From: Mesorhizobium loti CJ3sym
GTDB lineage: Bacteria; Pseudomonadota; Alphaproteobacteria; Rhizobiales; Rhizobiaceae
Assembly: GCF_000472785.1 (NCBI RefSeq)
Contig: NZ_AXAL01000035.1
Location: 1-53,196 of the forward strand
Reading direction: 5' to 3'
DNA: 53,196 nucleotides
Shown here: positions 40,913 to 50,117 of the stretch, one piece after another
How positions within the stretch are numbered: position 1 is the first letter of the stretch
How the letters are laid out: each line of letters starts with the position of its first letter
Position numbers and translations under genes: made by a program
Notes under the pieces: model-generated
What the model saw: the letters and a program-made list of their open reading frames with translations, nothing else
What the model was told of the DNA's origin: nothing
The model's database searches: none

Positions 40913-42984
40913 GCAGCCTCCAGCGTCGCGATCAGGCTGCCGGTCGCATTTGGTTCGACCCGCATTCCGGGCGGGATGACAATAGTGGTGTCCGCGCCCT
41001 CGATGATCACCGGTCCGGAGAGCGCCGATACCACTGACGCACGTGGTACGATCGTCGTCTCGATCGCCGCGGCGCGGGTGAAGTGCACCATGCGCCTCTC
41101 CTCGCGCGCACCGACATCGTTCGGTGCGGCCTTGAGCGCGGTGAAATCGAGCGGCTCCGATATCCGCGCGTGGGCATGCAGCCGCAGCGCCACCGCTTCC
41201 ACCGCGTCGTTTGGCGTGTAGCCGTAGGTGTCGCGATAGGCAGCGATGAACGCCGGCCGCAGGGAAGCTGCGTCGAACGCACCGGAGAACGGTATGGACA
41301 GCGACGCGTCCTGTCCCTCGAGGCGCAGATCGATCGCCTCGCTGAAGCCCACCGTCTCGGCCGCATAGCCCTGTCTTGTCAGCGCCATGGTAGCGGCCGC
41401 GCGCATCTCGCGCCGCAACCTTTCAACCACTTCAAACCCCAGCAGATCGAGCCTCGCTTGCGCCGACCGCAACTCGTGATGTTCGATGCTGCCGGCCAGC
41501 ATGCCCATTGCCGTGAACACCCCTGGCGACGGCGGAAACACAACCCGTGTGATGCCGAGCGTTCTGGCGAGATCGCAGGCATGCACCGGACCCGAGCCAC
41601 CGAAGGCAAGCAGCGTGAGGTCGCGCGGATCGAGACCCCGCTCTACCGTCACGGCACGGATGGCGCGAACCATGTTGGCGTTGGCGATCTCCCGGATCCC
41701 GCAGGCCGCCGCTGCCGCGGAGAGCCCGAGTGGGCTTCCCAGCGTCTTGTCGATCGCCATGCGCGCTGCCTCGACGTCCAGCCTCAGCGTGCCGCCAGCC
41801 AGTCGCGGCGGCAGGTAGCCAAGCACGACATTGGCATCCGTTACCGTCGGCCGTGCGCCACCCAGCCCATAGCAGACGGGACCGGGATCGGCGCCCGCCG
41901 AAATTGGACCGACAGTGAGCAGGCCGGCGGCGTCGATCGCGGCGATGGAACCGGCGCCGTTGCCGACCTCGGCCACATCCACCGTCGGCACCCGCATCAT
42001 GTAGCCGCCGGCCTTGATGAAGCGCGATGGCACCGACATTCCGGCGCGGAACTCGTATTCATGCGTGCGGCTCAGCACGCCCCGGTGGATGAGTGCCGCC
42101 GATGCCGTCGTTCCGCCCATGTCGAAGGCAACGAGATTGGGTTCGCCCAGAGCCGCGCCGAGGCGTGCGGCACCGACGGCGCCTGAAGAACGGCCCGACG
42201 ATATGAAGAAAACCGGCTTGCTCTGCGCAGTGGTGGACGCAGACAGGCCGCCATTGGAATTGCCGATCAACAGCGGCGCGGTGACACCCGCCGACCGCAA
42301 TTTATGCTCGAGACGCTCCAGATACCCCTTAAGCGGCGGCAGCACGTAGGCATTCACAGCCACCGTCGAGGTACGTTCGTATTCGCCCGCTTCGGGCAGC
42401 ACGTCGACGGAGGCCGTCACCGCGATCTCGGCGAAAGCCTGCGAGAAGATTTGCGCCGCGCTGCGTTCATTCTCTGGGTTCTTGTAGGAATTGAGGAAGC
42501 AGATGGCGACGGACTGGATGCCTTCGTCACGAAAGAAGGCGCCTGCCCTGAGCACGTCCTCGGCGACGACCGGTGTTTGGATGGTGCCGTCCGCCAGCGT
42601 CCTCTCGGCCACTTCCAGCCGGTATCGCCTGGCAACCAGCGGTTCCGGCTTGTCCCAGGTCAGGTCGAACATGCCGGGCGTGCGCAGCCGGCCGATCTCC
42701 AGCACGTCGCGAAACCCCTTGGTCGTGATCAGCCCCGTGCGGGCGCCAAGTTTCTGCAGCAGCGTGTTCGAACCGACCGTCGTCCCGTGCAAAATCTCAG
42801 TGAGGGCGGCGGCAGGGATGTCGGCGGCAGCCAGCACTTCGGCCATGCCCGATATGACGGCGTCCTCGGGTGCAGCCGGCGTTGAGCTGACCTTGGCCGA
42901 GAAGGTGAGGCCGTCATTTCTGAGCAGCACCAGATCGGTGAACGTGCCACCGATATCGACGCTGAGCCGTGCCGACTGCATCAT
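40909..42984 (-). CDS. Hydantoinase A / 5-oxoprolinase-type alpha subunit
   Basis: A protein of about 691 residues (ATG 42984; a second ATG follows directly). The N-terminal ATPase domain has ARLSVDIGGTFTDLVLL (phosphate-binding P1-like), ILHGTTVGSNTLLQKLGART and GLITTKGFRDVLEIGRLRTP. The central region has LVAFDMGGTTASAALIHRG and VPTVDVAEVGNGAGSIAAID and AGADPGPVCYGLGGARPTVT, as in all HyuA proteins, and LLAFGGSGPVHACDLARTLG. It binds and uses ATP for activation of the cyclic substrate or carbonyl. The gene overlaps hyuB and follows the tautomerase gene after 7 bp. Confidence 0.93.
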   Translation of the reverse strand: MMQSARLSVDIGGTFTDLVLLRNDGLTFSAKVSSTPAAPEDAVISGMAEVLAAADIPAAALTEILHGTTVGSNTLLQKLGARTGLITTKGFRDVLEIGRLRTPGMFDLTWDKPEPLVARRYRLEVAERTLADGTIQTPVVAEDVLRAGAFFRDEGIQSVAICFLNSYKNPENERSAAQIFSQAFAEIAVTASVDVLPEAGEYERTSTVAVNAYVLPPLKGYLERLEHKLRSAGVTAPLLIGNSNGGLSASTTAQSKPVFFISSGRSSGAVGAARLGAALGEPNLVAFDMGGTTASAALIHRGVLSRTHEYEFRAGMSVPSRFIKAGGYMMRVPTVDVAEVGNGAGSIAAIDAAGLLTVGPISAGADPGPVCYGLGGARPTVTDANVVLGYLPPRLAGGTLRLDVEAARMAIDKTLGSPLGLSAAAAACGIREIANANMVRAIRAVTVERGLDPRDLTLLAFGGSGPVHACDLARTLGITRVVFPPSPGVFTAMGMLAGSIEHHELRSAQARLDLLGFEVVERLRREMRAAATMALTRQGYAAETVGFSEAIDLRLEGQDASLSIPFSGAFDAASLRPAFIAAYRDTYGYTPNDAVEAVALRLHAHARISEPLDFTALKAAPNDVGAREERRMVHFTRAAAIETTIVPRASVVSALSGPVIIEGADTTIVIPPGMRVEPNATGSLIATLEAA

Positions 42985-42991
42985 TGGCACG

Positions 42992-43177
42992 CTATTTGTC
43001 GGACGCGAGCTTGCCGCCCACCGCCCAATCATGCTTCTCGACATCCTCGAAAATGATGTCGATCACGTCAGGTCCGCATTTGAGGATGCTCGCCGCTTCG
43101 CGCGTCACGACCTCGACGAATTCGCGTTTCTGATCGATGCTGCGTCCCTTGAGCAGCCTAACGCTGATTGTCGGCAT
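42992..43177 (-). CDS. 4-oxalocrotonate tautomerase-like protein
   Basis: A 61-residue protein starting at ATG 43177 (GGAGGGACATC upstream). The opening MPTISVRLLKGRSIDQKREF supplies the catalytic Pro 1 after Met removal, and an arginine at position 10 region (KGRS). The rest (VVTREAASILKCGPDVIDII then FEDVEKHDWAVGGKLASDK) matches short 4-OT-like enzymes. It would interconvert keto and enol forms of a pathway intermediate such as an unsaturated 2-oxo acid. Between the uxaA-type gene (22 bp) and hyuA (7 bp). Confidence 0.88.
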   Translation of the reverse strand: MPTISVRLLKGRSIDQKREFVEVVTREAASILKCGPDVIDIIFEDVEKHDWAVGGKLASDK

Positions 43178-43199
43178 GATGTCCCTCCGAATTCCTGGC

Positions 43200-44732
43200 C
43201 TATAGCCACGCGTTGACATGCCATGGCGCGAACTCGTCGTCGCCGTAGCCGAGCAGTTCGCTCTTGGTGGCTTTGCCCGAGGCGGTGGCGATCATCTCGC
43301 GAAAGATCGCTTCGCCCATCTCGTCGATCGACCTGTCCCCATCGAGGATCGATCCGCAATTGATGTCCATGTCCTCTTCCATGCGGGCATACATTTCGGA
43401 GTTGGTCGCGAGCTTGATCGAGGGTGCCGGCCGGCAGCCGAAGCAGGAGCCGCGCCCGGTGGTGAATGCGATCAAATTGGCGCCGCACGCGACCTGACCG
43501 GTCGCCGACATCGGATCGAAACCGGGCGAGTCCATGAACACCAGGCCGCGCTTGTCTATTGGACGTCCATAACCGTAGACCTCGACGAGGTTGCTGGTGC
43601 CGCCCTTGGCCACCGCGCCCAGCGATTTCTCGAGGATGGTGGTCAATCCGCCTGCCTTGTTGCCTGGCGAAGGGTTATTGTCGAAACCTTGCGGTTCGCG
43701 GCTGGTGTAGTCGTCCCACCATTCGAGCAGCCCGATCAGCCGCTCGCCGACTTCCCTGCTCACGGCGCGTTCGAGCAAGAGGTTTTCAGCACCGTAAATT
43801 TCCGGTGTCTCCGCCAGGATCGCCGTACCGCCGCAGGCAACGAGACGGTCCACCGCGGCACCGAGTGCGGGATTGGCGGAAATTCCCGAGAAGCTGTCGG
43901 AGCCGCCACATTGCAACCCGACCATGATCTCGCTCGCAGGAACCCTCTGTCGTTGCTTCTTTGCCGCCTTTTCCAGCATGGCTTCGACCATCTCGATGCC
44001 GCGCGAAATGCTCGAACGGGTTCCGCCGGTCTCCTGCATCACCAGCTTGGCCAGGTCATCACCGAGTTCGAGTTGCTCTTCGTCGATCAACTGGTCGATC
44101 TGATTGTCCTCGCAGCCAAGCCCGATAAGCAGCGCGCCAGAAAAGTTCGGGTGCCGCGCGTAGCCGGCGAGCGTCCGCCGAAGCATCTTCATCGACATAG
44201 AGCCATCGGCGACGCTGCAACCTGACTTGTGGGTCAACGCGACCACCCCGTCGACGCCCGGGTAGCGCAGCAACCGCCTCGGATCACGGAAATGATCGGC
44301 GATCATGCGCGCGACCAGCGCCGAGCAATTCACCGAGGTCAGGACGCCGACATAGTTGCGTGTTCCAACCTTGCCATCCGCGCGAAGATAGCCGTCGAAG
44401 GTCGGGATATCCGATGGCAACCGGACTGGCGCATTGGATAGCCGTGTGCCGATCGCACGCCCTGCCATCGATGCCTCGAAACCCATATTGTGAAGGTGGA
44501 CATGCGCCCCAGCGGGGATAGGGGCCGTCGCCAGACCGATCGGCTGGCCGAGGCGGTGGATCACCTCTCCCTGTTCCAGCGGTCGCAGCGCTACCTTATG
44601 GCCGAAGGGGATAGCGGTGGTTGCAAGCAGGCCAAACGGCACCAGGGTCTCGCCGGCATGGATGTCGCGAAGCGCCACGGCCACCTCGTCGTCGGGCTTC
44701 AGCTGCAGAACCACGCTTTTCACTTCGGCCAT
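43200..44732 (-). CDS. UxaA/GarD-family sugar-acid dehydratase
   Basis: A 510-residue protein. The N-terminal SAF domain (VVLQLKPDDEVAVALRDIHA, GHKVALRPLEQGEVIHRLGQ, PAGAHVHLHNMGF) and the C-terminal UxaA domain (FDGYLRADGKVGTRNYVGVL, VVALTHKSGCSV, GALLIGLGCEDNQ, GLQCGGSDSFSGISANPALG, GRGSCFGCRPAPSIKLATNS) are fused, as in altronate dehydratase and galactarate dehydratase. These Fe2+-dependent enzymes remove water from hydroxy acids to give 2-oxo-3-deoxy acids. The same family includes sulfolactate sulfo-lyase, usually split into two subunits. First gene of the leftward operon and divergent from gntR, which fits an aldonate or aldarate-like substrate. Confidence 0.9.
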   Translation of the reverse strand: MAEVKSVVLQLKPDDEVAVALRDIHAGETLVPFGLLATTAIPFGHKVALRPLEQGEVIHRLGQPIGLATAPIPAGAHVHLHNMGFEASMAGRAIGTRLSNAPVRLPSDIPTFDGYLRADGKVGTRNYVGVLTSVNCSALVARMIADHFRDPRRLLRYPGVDGVVALTHKSGCSVADGSMSMKMLRRTLAGYARHPNFSGALLIGLGCEDNQIDQLIDEEQLELGDDLAKLVMQETGGTRSSISRGIEMVEAMLEKAAKKQRQRVPASEIMVGLQCGGSDSFSGISANPALGAAVDRLVACGGTAILAETPEIYGAENLLLERAVSREVGERLIGLLEWWDDYTSREPQGFDNNPSPGNKAGGLTTILEKSLGAVAKGGTSNLVEVYGYGRPIDKRGLVFMDSPGFDPMSATGQVACGANLIAFTTGRGSCFGCRPAPSIKLATNSEMYARMEEDMDINCGSILDGDRSIDEMGEAIFREMIATASGKATKSELLGYGDDEFAPWHVNAWL

Positions 44733-44770
44733 TGCCCACTCCTAGGGAAGCACTCAAACATAGTTTTGCT

Positions 44771-44786
44771 TGATTGTCAGCAATCA
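44771..44786. promoter_or_regulatory. Candidate GntR operator 1 (uxaA-type promoter)
   Basis: TGATTG-TCAG-CAATCA is a perfect 6-bp inverted repeat with a 4-base centre. It lies 39 bp upstream of the uxaA-type start and overlaps the region expected for the leftward promoter. It shares ATTGTCAGCAAT with operator 2. Confidence 0.7.
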
Positions 44787-44883
44787 GCAAACATAAATCT
44801 GTGTGCCACCTTCAGGGCTCTCTCATCCCCCGGCGGCTTTGGGTGCCAAACAGCATTTCCTCAATGGCGATGAGCTATCGTTA

Positions 44884-44895
44884 ATTGTCAGCAAT
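44884..44895. promoter_or_regulatory. Candidate GntR operator 2 (gntR promoter)
   Basis: ATTGTCAGCAAT, identical to the core of operator 1 and 111 bp from it, 50 bp before the gntR start. FadR-type GntR proteins bind short dyads of this size. Two identical dyads flanking a divergent promoter gap strongly suggest autoregulation. Confidence 0.7.
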
Positions 44896-44945
44896 GCCGG
44901 TTGCGTGGGCCAAGGCGCCGGAATATGTAGTTGGCACCGTTGGCC

Positions 44946-45659
44946 ATGAGTCGATTGATGACGAAGCTCACAAGTCTTAAGTCTGAAAAGCGTCTGCTCG
45001 ACCGCAGGGCTGCCGACCAGATACGCTCGCATATACTCGAAGGCGTGCTGCCGGCCGGCGAACGGCTGCTTGAGACCCAACTGTCCGAGGAACTTGAAGT
45101 CAGCCGCGGCACAGTGCGTTCGGCACTGGCGCAACTGGCCAATGAAGGTCTTGTCCAGCAGGTGGCCTTCACCCGCTGGGAAGTTTCGGGCACCTCTACC
45201 GTCGATGCCTGGGAAATCTACACGCTGCGCGGCGCGCTGGAAGGGTTGGGCGCGCGCCTTGCCGCGGCCAACGTTAGCGAAACAGATGGAATGCGCCTGC
45301 GTGCCATTGCCGACGACCTGCTGCACGCCATTCGCGAGGGCCGCTTCCAGGATGCCACAGGGATCGATTTCGACCTGCATGCGGCGATTATAGAGCTGGC
45401 CAGGCATGAGCGCCTGGCCGAACAACACCGCTTCATCGTCCAGCAGGTGCGCTTCCACATGGTGCAATCGGGCTTTCTGCCCAACGACTATGAAGAGCTG
45501 ATTGCCGAGCACAAGGCGTTGATCGAGGCGGTGATCGCCGGCGATGCTGACCGGGCCGAGAAGCTGGCGCGCAATCATAACGATGCCGAGGTCAAGCTGC
45601 TGGCGAAACTGTTAAAGCAAGGCGGCAGCGCCAAGCCCATCCGCGAAAAGGCGTCCTGA
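44946..45659 (+). CDS. GntR-family (FadR/FCD subfamily) regulator
   Basis: A 237-residue regulator (ATG 44946; ATG 44958 is also possible). The winged helix has LDRRAADQIRSHILEGVLPA, GERLLETQLSEELEVSRGTV and RSALAQLANEGLVQQVAFTR. The C-terminal all-helical FCD effector domain includes WEIYTLRGALEGLGARLAAA, FDLHAAIIELARHERLAEQH and ELIAEHKALIEAVIAGDADR, with the metal-binding Asp/His positions present (DFDLH; EH; H near AxRNHND). FCD regulators sense organic acids, often sugar acids. It is divergent from the catabolic operon and probably represses it and the TRAP operon. Confidence 0.92.
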   Translation: MSRLMTKLTSLKSEKRLLDRRAADQIRSHILEGVLPAGERLLETQLSEELEVSRGTVRSALAQLANEGLVQQVAFTRWEVSGTSTVDAWEIYTLRGALEGLGARLAAANVSETDGMRLRAIADDLLHAIREGRFQDATGIDFDLHAAIIELARHERLAEQHRFIVQQVRFHMVQSGFLPNDYEELIAEHKALIEAVIAGDADRAEKLARNHNDAEVKLLAKLLKQGGSAKPIREKAS

Positions 45660-45688
45660 GGGCGCCACCTGCAGTATGACAAGGCCGG

Positions 45689-46732
45689 CTATCCAGGCGT
45701 TTGGAGCGCGGCGCGCAGATTGTCGCTAAGGATAATCTTTTCGCCTTTGAAACCGCCCAAAGCGGTGCGCATCAACGCCAGGTCGATCTCGGCGCTGTGT
45801 TCGCGCGAGTAGCCGTCAAACGCCGTGGCATCGCCGGGATAGCGTCCGTCCGGGTGCTGGTAGAGGTCCATTCCGGCTATCACGATCCGTTCGGCTCCAA
45901 CTGCCGCGGCAACGGCAATCATCAGCGCACCGTTGGTCGGGATCATTGGTCCGGAAAGATCTGCGAGCGTCGGATCGAAGGCATCAAGTAAAATATAGCC
46001 AGCCGAAGGAGGACGCATCGCCATCGTATGGCGCATCAGGATTGGCCGGCCGATCGCAGCGGTCGGAAAGGTGATGATCGGCCGCCGGCCAGAACCGGGA
46101 AGGTCGGGATCGGCGGTGAAGACGACAGCGGGCTCCGTCATCCAGCCGCGCCCGCGCCAGTTCCAGTTGACGCGAAACAGCGCGGCATCGCGATGGTGCG
46201 AAAGTCTCGGATCCTCAGATGATGGACCGTTGCCAAGACAGACTATCGTTCGTGGATTGCCGAGCCGCGTCTTGAGGTCGGCCAGCGAAGCGATACGACT
46301 TCCACCCAGCAGGTCGATCAGGAATGTGCTGGTGGAAACCGGACGAGCCGGCAAGTCGCGGGGCGGCAGTATTGTCGCGACCGTCCCGGCTGTCATGGGC
46401 TCGTTGCTGTCGAGGACGCCGGCCTTCCCAAATTCCGCGTTCAGTCTCGCCGGACCGATGACCAGGATCGCTTCCAGACGACGCCGCCAAAGCCCGGCGC
46501 CCGCTGGATAGGGCAAGGGCAGCACCAGTTCATGAGGATATCGCCGGCGCAGTTCCGAGAGGTCTTCGGCCGCCGCTGCCAGCACAAGCCGATAGCCGGG
46601 TCGCTGCCGGAGCGCTGCATCGGCCGTCTCATAGACCCGGCCGATCTCGTCCGGCGTGCCTGCCAGCACCACTGTCGCGCGGCCTCGCGGCAGAAGCAGC
46701 CCGAAGCGCTGTAGTTGATCGGCAAAACTCAT
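45689..46732 (-). CDS. GT42/DUF115-like protein of unknown role in the TRAP operon
   Basis: A 347-residue protein starting at ATG 46732. An N-terminal Rossmann-like part (ATVVLAGTPDEIGRVYETAD, YRLVLAAAAEDLSELRRRYP) precedes a domain with RTIVCLGNGPSSEDPRLSHH, RDAALFRVNWNWRGRGWM, PIITFPTAAIGRPILMRH and IPTNGALMIAVAAAVGAERI with VIAGMDLYQHPDGRYPGD. The GNGPS...FRxNW and TNGxxM...GMDLY elements resemble GT42 sialyltransferases and DUF115-like proteins. Such an activity is odd in a transport/catabolic operon. It is the last gene of the leftward TRAP group, 90 bp after the aldehyde dehydrogenase gene. Confidence 0.6.
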   Translation of the reverse strand: MSFADQLQRFGLLLPRGRATVVLAGTPDEIGRVYETADAALRQRPGYRLVLAAAAEDLSELRRRYPHELVLPLPYPAGAGLWRRRLEAILVIGPARLNAEFGKAGVLDSNEPMTAGTVATILPPRDLPARPVSTSTFLIDLLGGSRIASLADLKTRLGNPRTIVCLGNGPSSEDPRLSHHRDAALFRVNWNWRGRGWMTEPAVVFTADPDLPGSGRRPIITFPTAAIGRPILMRHTMAMRPPSAGYILLDAFDPTLADLSGPMIPTNGALMIAVAAAVGAERIVIAGMDLYQHPDGRYPGDATAFDGYSREHSAEIDLALMRTALGGFKGEKIILSDNLRAALQTPG

Positions 46733-46822
46733 CGCACCGCCCGTGCCGTTGCGGCCAGCCTTACGGTCCCGGCGGCGAAGGCGCAATGCCTTGCCTATTG
46801 GATCGCGCCCCGACGAAACGAC

Positions 46823-48292
46823 TCAAGCGTAATTGACGTAGATAGTCTTCTTCTGGAAATAGGCGTCGAGCCCGTACTTGCCGTCCTCGCCTCCGATGCC
46901 GCTGTCGCGGATGCCGGCGTGGTGGGCATGCACGGCGTCGCCGCCGGGCCGATTGACATAGATCTCGCCGAACTTCAGCTCTCGCACCAGCCGCATCACC
47001 CGGCGCATATCCTTGGTGAAGACGTAGGCCGACAGGCCGTAGTTCGATTCATTGGCAAGCCGCAGCCCTTCATCGAAATCGCCCACTGTCATCACAGGCA
47101 CGACCGGGCCGAACACCTCATCCTGCATGATGCGCATCTGGTTGTCGGTGACGGTCATCACCGTCGGCTCGTACCAGTGTCCGCGCGCAAATTCGCCCTC
47201 CGTCAGGCGGCGACCGCCGGTCAACACTTCAGCACCCGCCGAGCGTGCCGTCTCGACCATGCGCTCGACCTTGTCGAGCTCCATACCGCTGAATTTCGGC
47301 CCGACATCGACCAATGTGGTGGGGTCGCCGACCTTTAGTGCCTTCACCGCGCGGGTGAACTTCTCCAGAAATTCGTCGGCGACGCGCCTATGCACATACA
47401 TGCGCTCATTGCAGATGCAGATCTGGCCGCAATTCTCGAACCGCGACAGCACGGCCGCGCGAACCGCAGCACCGATGTCGGCATCCTCGGCGACGACGAA
47501 GGGCGCCTTGCCGCCGAGCTCGAGCCGCAGCAGTTTGAGGTCCTCGGCGGCGGCACGGAAGATCTCCTTGCCGGCGCGCACGCTGCCGGTGAGCGTGATG
47601 AGACGCGGGATAGGATGGCGCACCAGCGCGGCACCGATGCCCTCACCGGTGCCGCTGACGACATTGATGACGCCTGGCGGGAAGTCGAGCTGCGAGGAGA
47701 GCTGCGCGATCTCCAGCGCCGAGATCGGCGTGCCCTCATGTGACTTGATGACGATGGTGTTTCCGGCGAGCAGCGCCGGCCCCATCTTGCGGCACATTAG
47801 CGCCGCCGGATAGTTCCAGGCCGTTAGGGCGATGACGACGCCATGGGCGACACGCTGGATCCAGATCTGCTCGTCCGGCACATCGGACGGGATGATGTCA
47901 CCGGTGATGCGGCGCGCTTCCTCGGCGGCGTAGGTGAGATAGAGCGCCGCCCCCTCGATCTCGCCGCGCGCCTCGTGGATCGGCTTGCCTTGTTCGGCAA
48001 CGACGATGCGCGCCAGCCGCTCGCGGTTTTCGAGAATCAGCCGCGCCAGATCCTTTAGCAATTGCCCACGCGCCGCCGGCGGTAGCGCTTCCCAACCAGG
48101 TTGGGCGGCGCGAGCGGCGACCAGCGCCCGGTCGGCGTCGTCCGCGCCGCCTTTCGGCACCGAGGCGATCACCGCCTGCGTTGCCGGGTTTTCGACCTCG
48201 ATCCATTCCTTGATGGTGGAATCGACCCACTCGCCATTGATATAGTGGCGGTAGCGATCGGTGCCTTTGACCAGTTCCTTCATTGCGGGCAT
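46823..48292 (-). CDS. NAD-dependent aldehyde dehydrogenase (AldA-like)
   Basis: A 489-residue enzyme. Catalytic Cys 292 lies in ENCGQICICNERMYV and general base Glu 258 in LRLELGGKAPF; the coenzyme loop is LITLTGSVRAGKEIFRAAAE. The NCGQxCxCxERxYV signature is the one found in E. coli AldA (lactaldehyde/glycolaldehyde dehydrogenase) rather than in betaine or succinate semialdehyde enzymes. It would oxidise a small aldehyde, probably the product of the aldolase step, to the acid. Located 19 bp after dctM, same strand. Confidence 0.92.
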   Translation of the reverse strand: MPAMKELVKGTDRYRHYINGEWVDSTIKEWIEVENPATQAVIASVPKGGADDADRALVAARAAQPGWEALPPAARGQLLKDLARLILENRERLARIVVAEQGKPIHEARGEIEGAALYLTYAAEEARRITGDIIPSDVPDEQIWIQRVAHGVVIALTAWNYPAALMCRKMGPALLAGNTIVIKSHEGTPISALEIAQLSSQLDFPPGVINVVSGTGEGIGAALVRHPIPRLITLTGSVRAGKEIFRAAAEDLKLLRLELGGKAPFVVAEDADIGAAVRAAVLSRFENCGQICICNERMYVHRRVADEFLEKFTRAVKALKVGDPTTLVDVGPKFSGMELDKVERMVETARSAGAEVLTGGRRLTEGEFARGHWYEPTVMTVTDNQMRIMQDEVFGPVVPVMTVGDFDEGLRLANESNYGLSAYVFTKDMRRVMRLVRELKFGEIYVNRPGGDAVHAHHAGIRDSGIGGEDGKYGLDAYFQKKTIYVNYA

Positions 48293-48311
48293 GTCAAGTC
48301 CTCGAGGTATT

Positions 48312-49619
48312 TCAGTGGAATGTTCCTACCGGCACGTAGCCCGCCATCTCCGGCAGCCAGAGCGTAATCTGGGGCACGAAGACGAGGACGAAGAGCGCCA
48401 GGATCAAGATGAAAAGCAGCAACCAGACTTCGCCAAGAATTGTCGCGACCTTGATGCCGGTAATGCCCGATATGAGGAAAACCAGCTGTCCCATCGGCGG
48501 TGTAATCAGCCCGATCATCATATTCACCGTGGAGACGACGCCGAAATAGACGGGATCGATTCCAAGCTCCCGTACGGTCGGCATCAGGATCGGTATGACG
48601 ATCAGCAGCATCAGCAGCGTGTCGAGCAGCGCGCCGAGGATCAGGAACAGAACGGTCACCAGCAGCATGAACATCAATGGGCTGAGATCCAGCGAGGCAA
48701 TCCAGCTTCCGAGCTGATCCGGTATCTGCTCCGCCGCGACGACGTAGTTCATCAGCACGGCACCGGCGATGGTGATTGCCACGATGGCGGTCGAGCGCGA
48801 CGATTCCATCAACACGTTGAACAGGACCTTTGGCGACAGGGTCCGGTACCAGAACAGCGCCAGCAGCAAGGCACAGAAAGCCGCCACCGCCGCCGCTTCG
48901 GTCGGAGTGACCGCGCCCGAGTAGATGCCGCCGAGCAGGATGACGGGCAACACCAGGGTCGGTGCCGCGTCGCGTGTCACGGCAATCGCTTCTTGCCGGG
49001 TTGGCTTCGGCTGTGTCGGAAAATTCTGCAGCCGCGCCTGTACCGCCACCACGGCCATCATGACCAGCGCCAGAAAGATGCCGGGGCCGACGCCCCCCAT
49101 GAAAAGATAGCCGATCGACGTGTTGGAAACGACACCGTAGAGCACCATCGGGATCGAGGGTGGAATGATCGGCCCCAGGATCGAGGATGCCGACGTCAGC
49201 GCCGCTGCAAAACCGGGGCGGTAGCCGGCCTTGATCATCATGTCGATGGAGATCTTGCCGGGGCCTGCCGCGTCCGCCAGCGCACTGCCGCTCATACCGG
49301 CAAAGATCACGCTAGCGACGATGTTGACATGGGCGAGCCCGCCCCGAAACCGGCCGACGAGGAGGTTGGCGAAGCCGAACATCTTGTCGGTCATCTTGCC
49401 GGCATTCATCAACTCCGCGGCAAAAATGAACAATGGCACCGCGAGCATGACGAAGTTGCCGTAGATCCCATTGAGGCTCTGGCTGGCGACCAGGCCCATG
49501 TCGCGGCCGGTGATGACGAAGTACACGATGCCGGAGGCCAGCATGGCGTGGCCGAGCGGCATGCCTGCGAACATCCAGACGAAGAACAGAACGAACATCA
49601 CCTCAACGGCGAAGGACAT
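48312..49619 (-). CDS. dctM: TRAP transporter large membrane subunit DctM
   Basis: A 435-residue inner-membrane protein with about 12 hydrophobic helices. Family motifs: MFAGMPLGHAMLASGIVYFV, FVMLAVPLFIFAAELMNAGK, VNIVASVIFAGMSGSALADA, ALTSASSILGPIIPPSIPMV and VYFGVVSTVNMMIGLITPPM. DctM carries out Na+-coupled solute movement with DctQ and the DctP binding protein. Complete. Start 9 bp after the dctQ stop. Confidence 0.95.
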   Translation of the reverse strand: MSFAVEVMFVLFFVWMFAGMPLGHAMLASGIVYFVITGRDMGLVASQSLNGIYGNFVMLAVPLFIFAAELMNAGKMTDKMFGFANLLVGRFRGGLAHVNIVASVIFAGMSGSALADAAGPGKISIDMMIKAGYRPGFAAALTSASSILGPIIPPSIPMVLYGVVSNTSIGYLFMGGVGPGIFLALVMMAVVAVQARLQNFPTQPKPTRQEAIAVTRDAAPTLVLPVILLGGIYSGAVTPTEAAAVAAFCALLLALFWYRTLSPKVLFNVLMESSRSTAIVAITIAGAVLMNYVVAAEQIPDQLGSWIASLDLSPLMFMLLVTVLFLILGALLDTLLMLLIVIPILMPTVRELGIDPVYFGVVSTVNMMIGLITPPMGQLVFLISGITGIKVATILGEVWLLLFILILALFVLVFVPQITLWLPEMAGYVPVGTFH

Positions 49620-49628
49620 GAAAAATTC

Positions 49629-50111
49629 CTAGATATGCTGTTCCCAACCGGGTCGTAACAATTGCCAGAGGCGCCGAAGCGCGCTGACGATTACGGCGAC
49701 GAGAAAGATCAGGAAACTTCCGAACACGAACTGCATGGGCAGATGCAGCAAGGTCGAGTGACGATTGCGAAGGAACAGGATGTAGTCGAAAGTGCCGGGA
49801 AGGGCGGCAAGGAACACCACCGCCAGGGAAAGAGTCACGAAGATCGCCACGACCCGTCGCGACCGGGGTGGAAACAGGCCGTAGATAACGTCGAAGACAA
49901 TGTGCTGCCGCTCTTTGATCAGTATGTCGCTCGTCCAGAACACGATCCACACATAAGCGACCACGCAAAGCTCGTTCGTCCACGATATCGGCGCGTTGAA
50001 GACGTAGCGGGCGACGATGCCTATGACGAAGCCGGCGAACATCACGGCAAAAGCCACGACGCTCACCGACTCCGCCAGTCGCTTCCAGACGATGGCCAAG
50101 GACTGCATCAA
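49629..50111 (-). CDS. dctQ: TRAP transporter small membrane subunit DctQ
   Basis: A 160-residue protein with four membrane helices: VVAFAVMFAGFVIGIVARYV, LCVVAYVWIVFWTSDILIKE, VVAIFVTLSLAVVFLAALPG and MQFVFGSFLIFLVAVIVSAL. The segment NAPISWTNELCVVAYVWIVF matches the DctQ signature. Between dctP and dctM, spaced 6 and 9 bp, in one operon. Confidence 0.93.
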   Translation of the reverse strand: MMQSLAIVWKRLAESVSVVAFAVMFAGFVIGIVARYVFNAPISWTNELCVVAYVWIVFWTSDILIKERQHIVFDVIYGLFPPRSRRVVAIFVTLSLAVVFLAALPGTFDYILFLRNRHSTLLHLPMQFVFGSFLIFLVAVIVSALRRLWQLLRPGWEQHI

Positions 50112-50117
50112 CCGAGC

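Noticed and set aside
40121..44225. Several long rightward frames opposite hyuB, hyuA and the uxaA-type gene
   Set aside because: All mirror conserved leftward genes and lack domains and start signals.
48261..49658. A long rightward open frame (465 codons) opposite dctM
   Set aside because: It is the antisense shadow of a high-GC membrane-protein gene; its product is rich in Asp, His, Arg and Gln with no domain, and dctM on the other strand is unmistakable.
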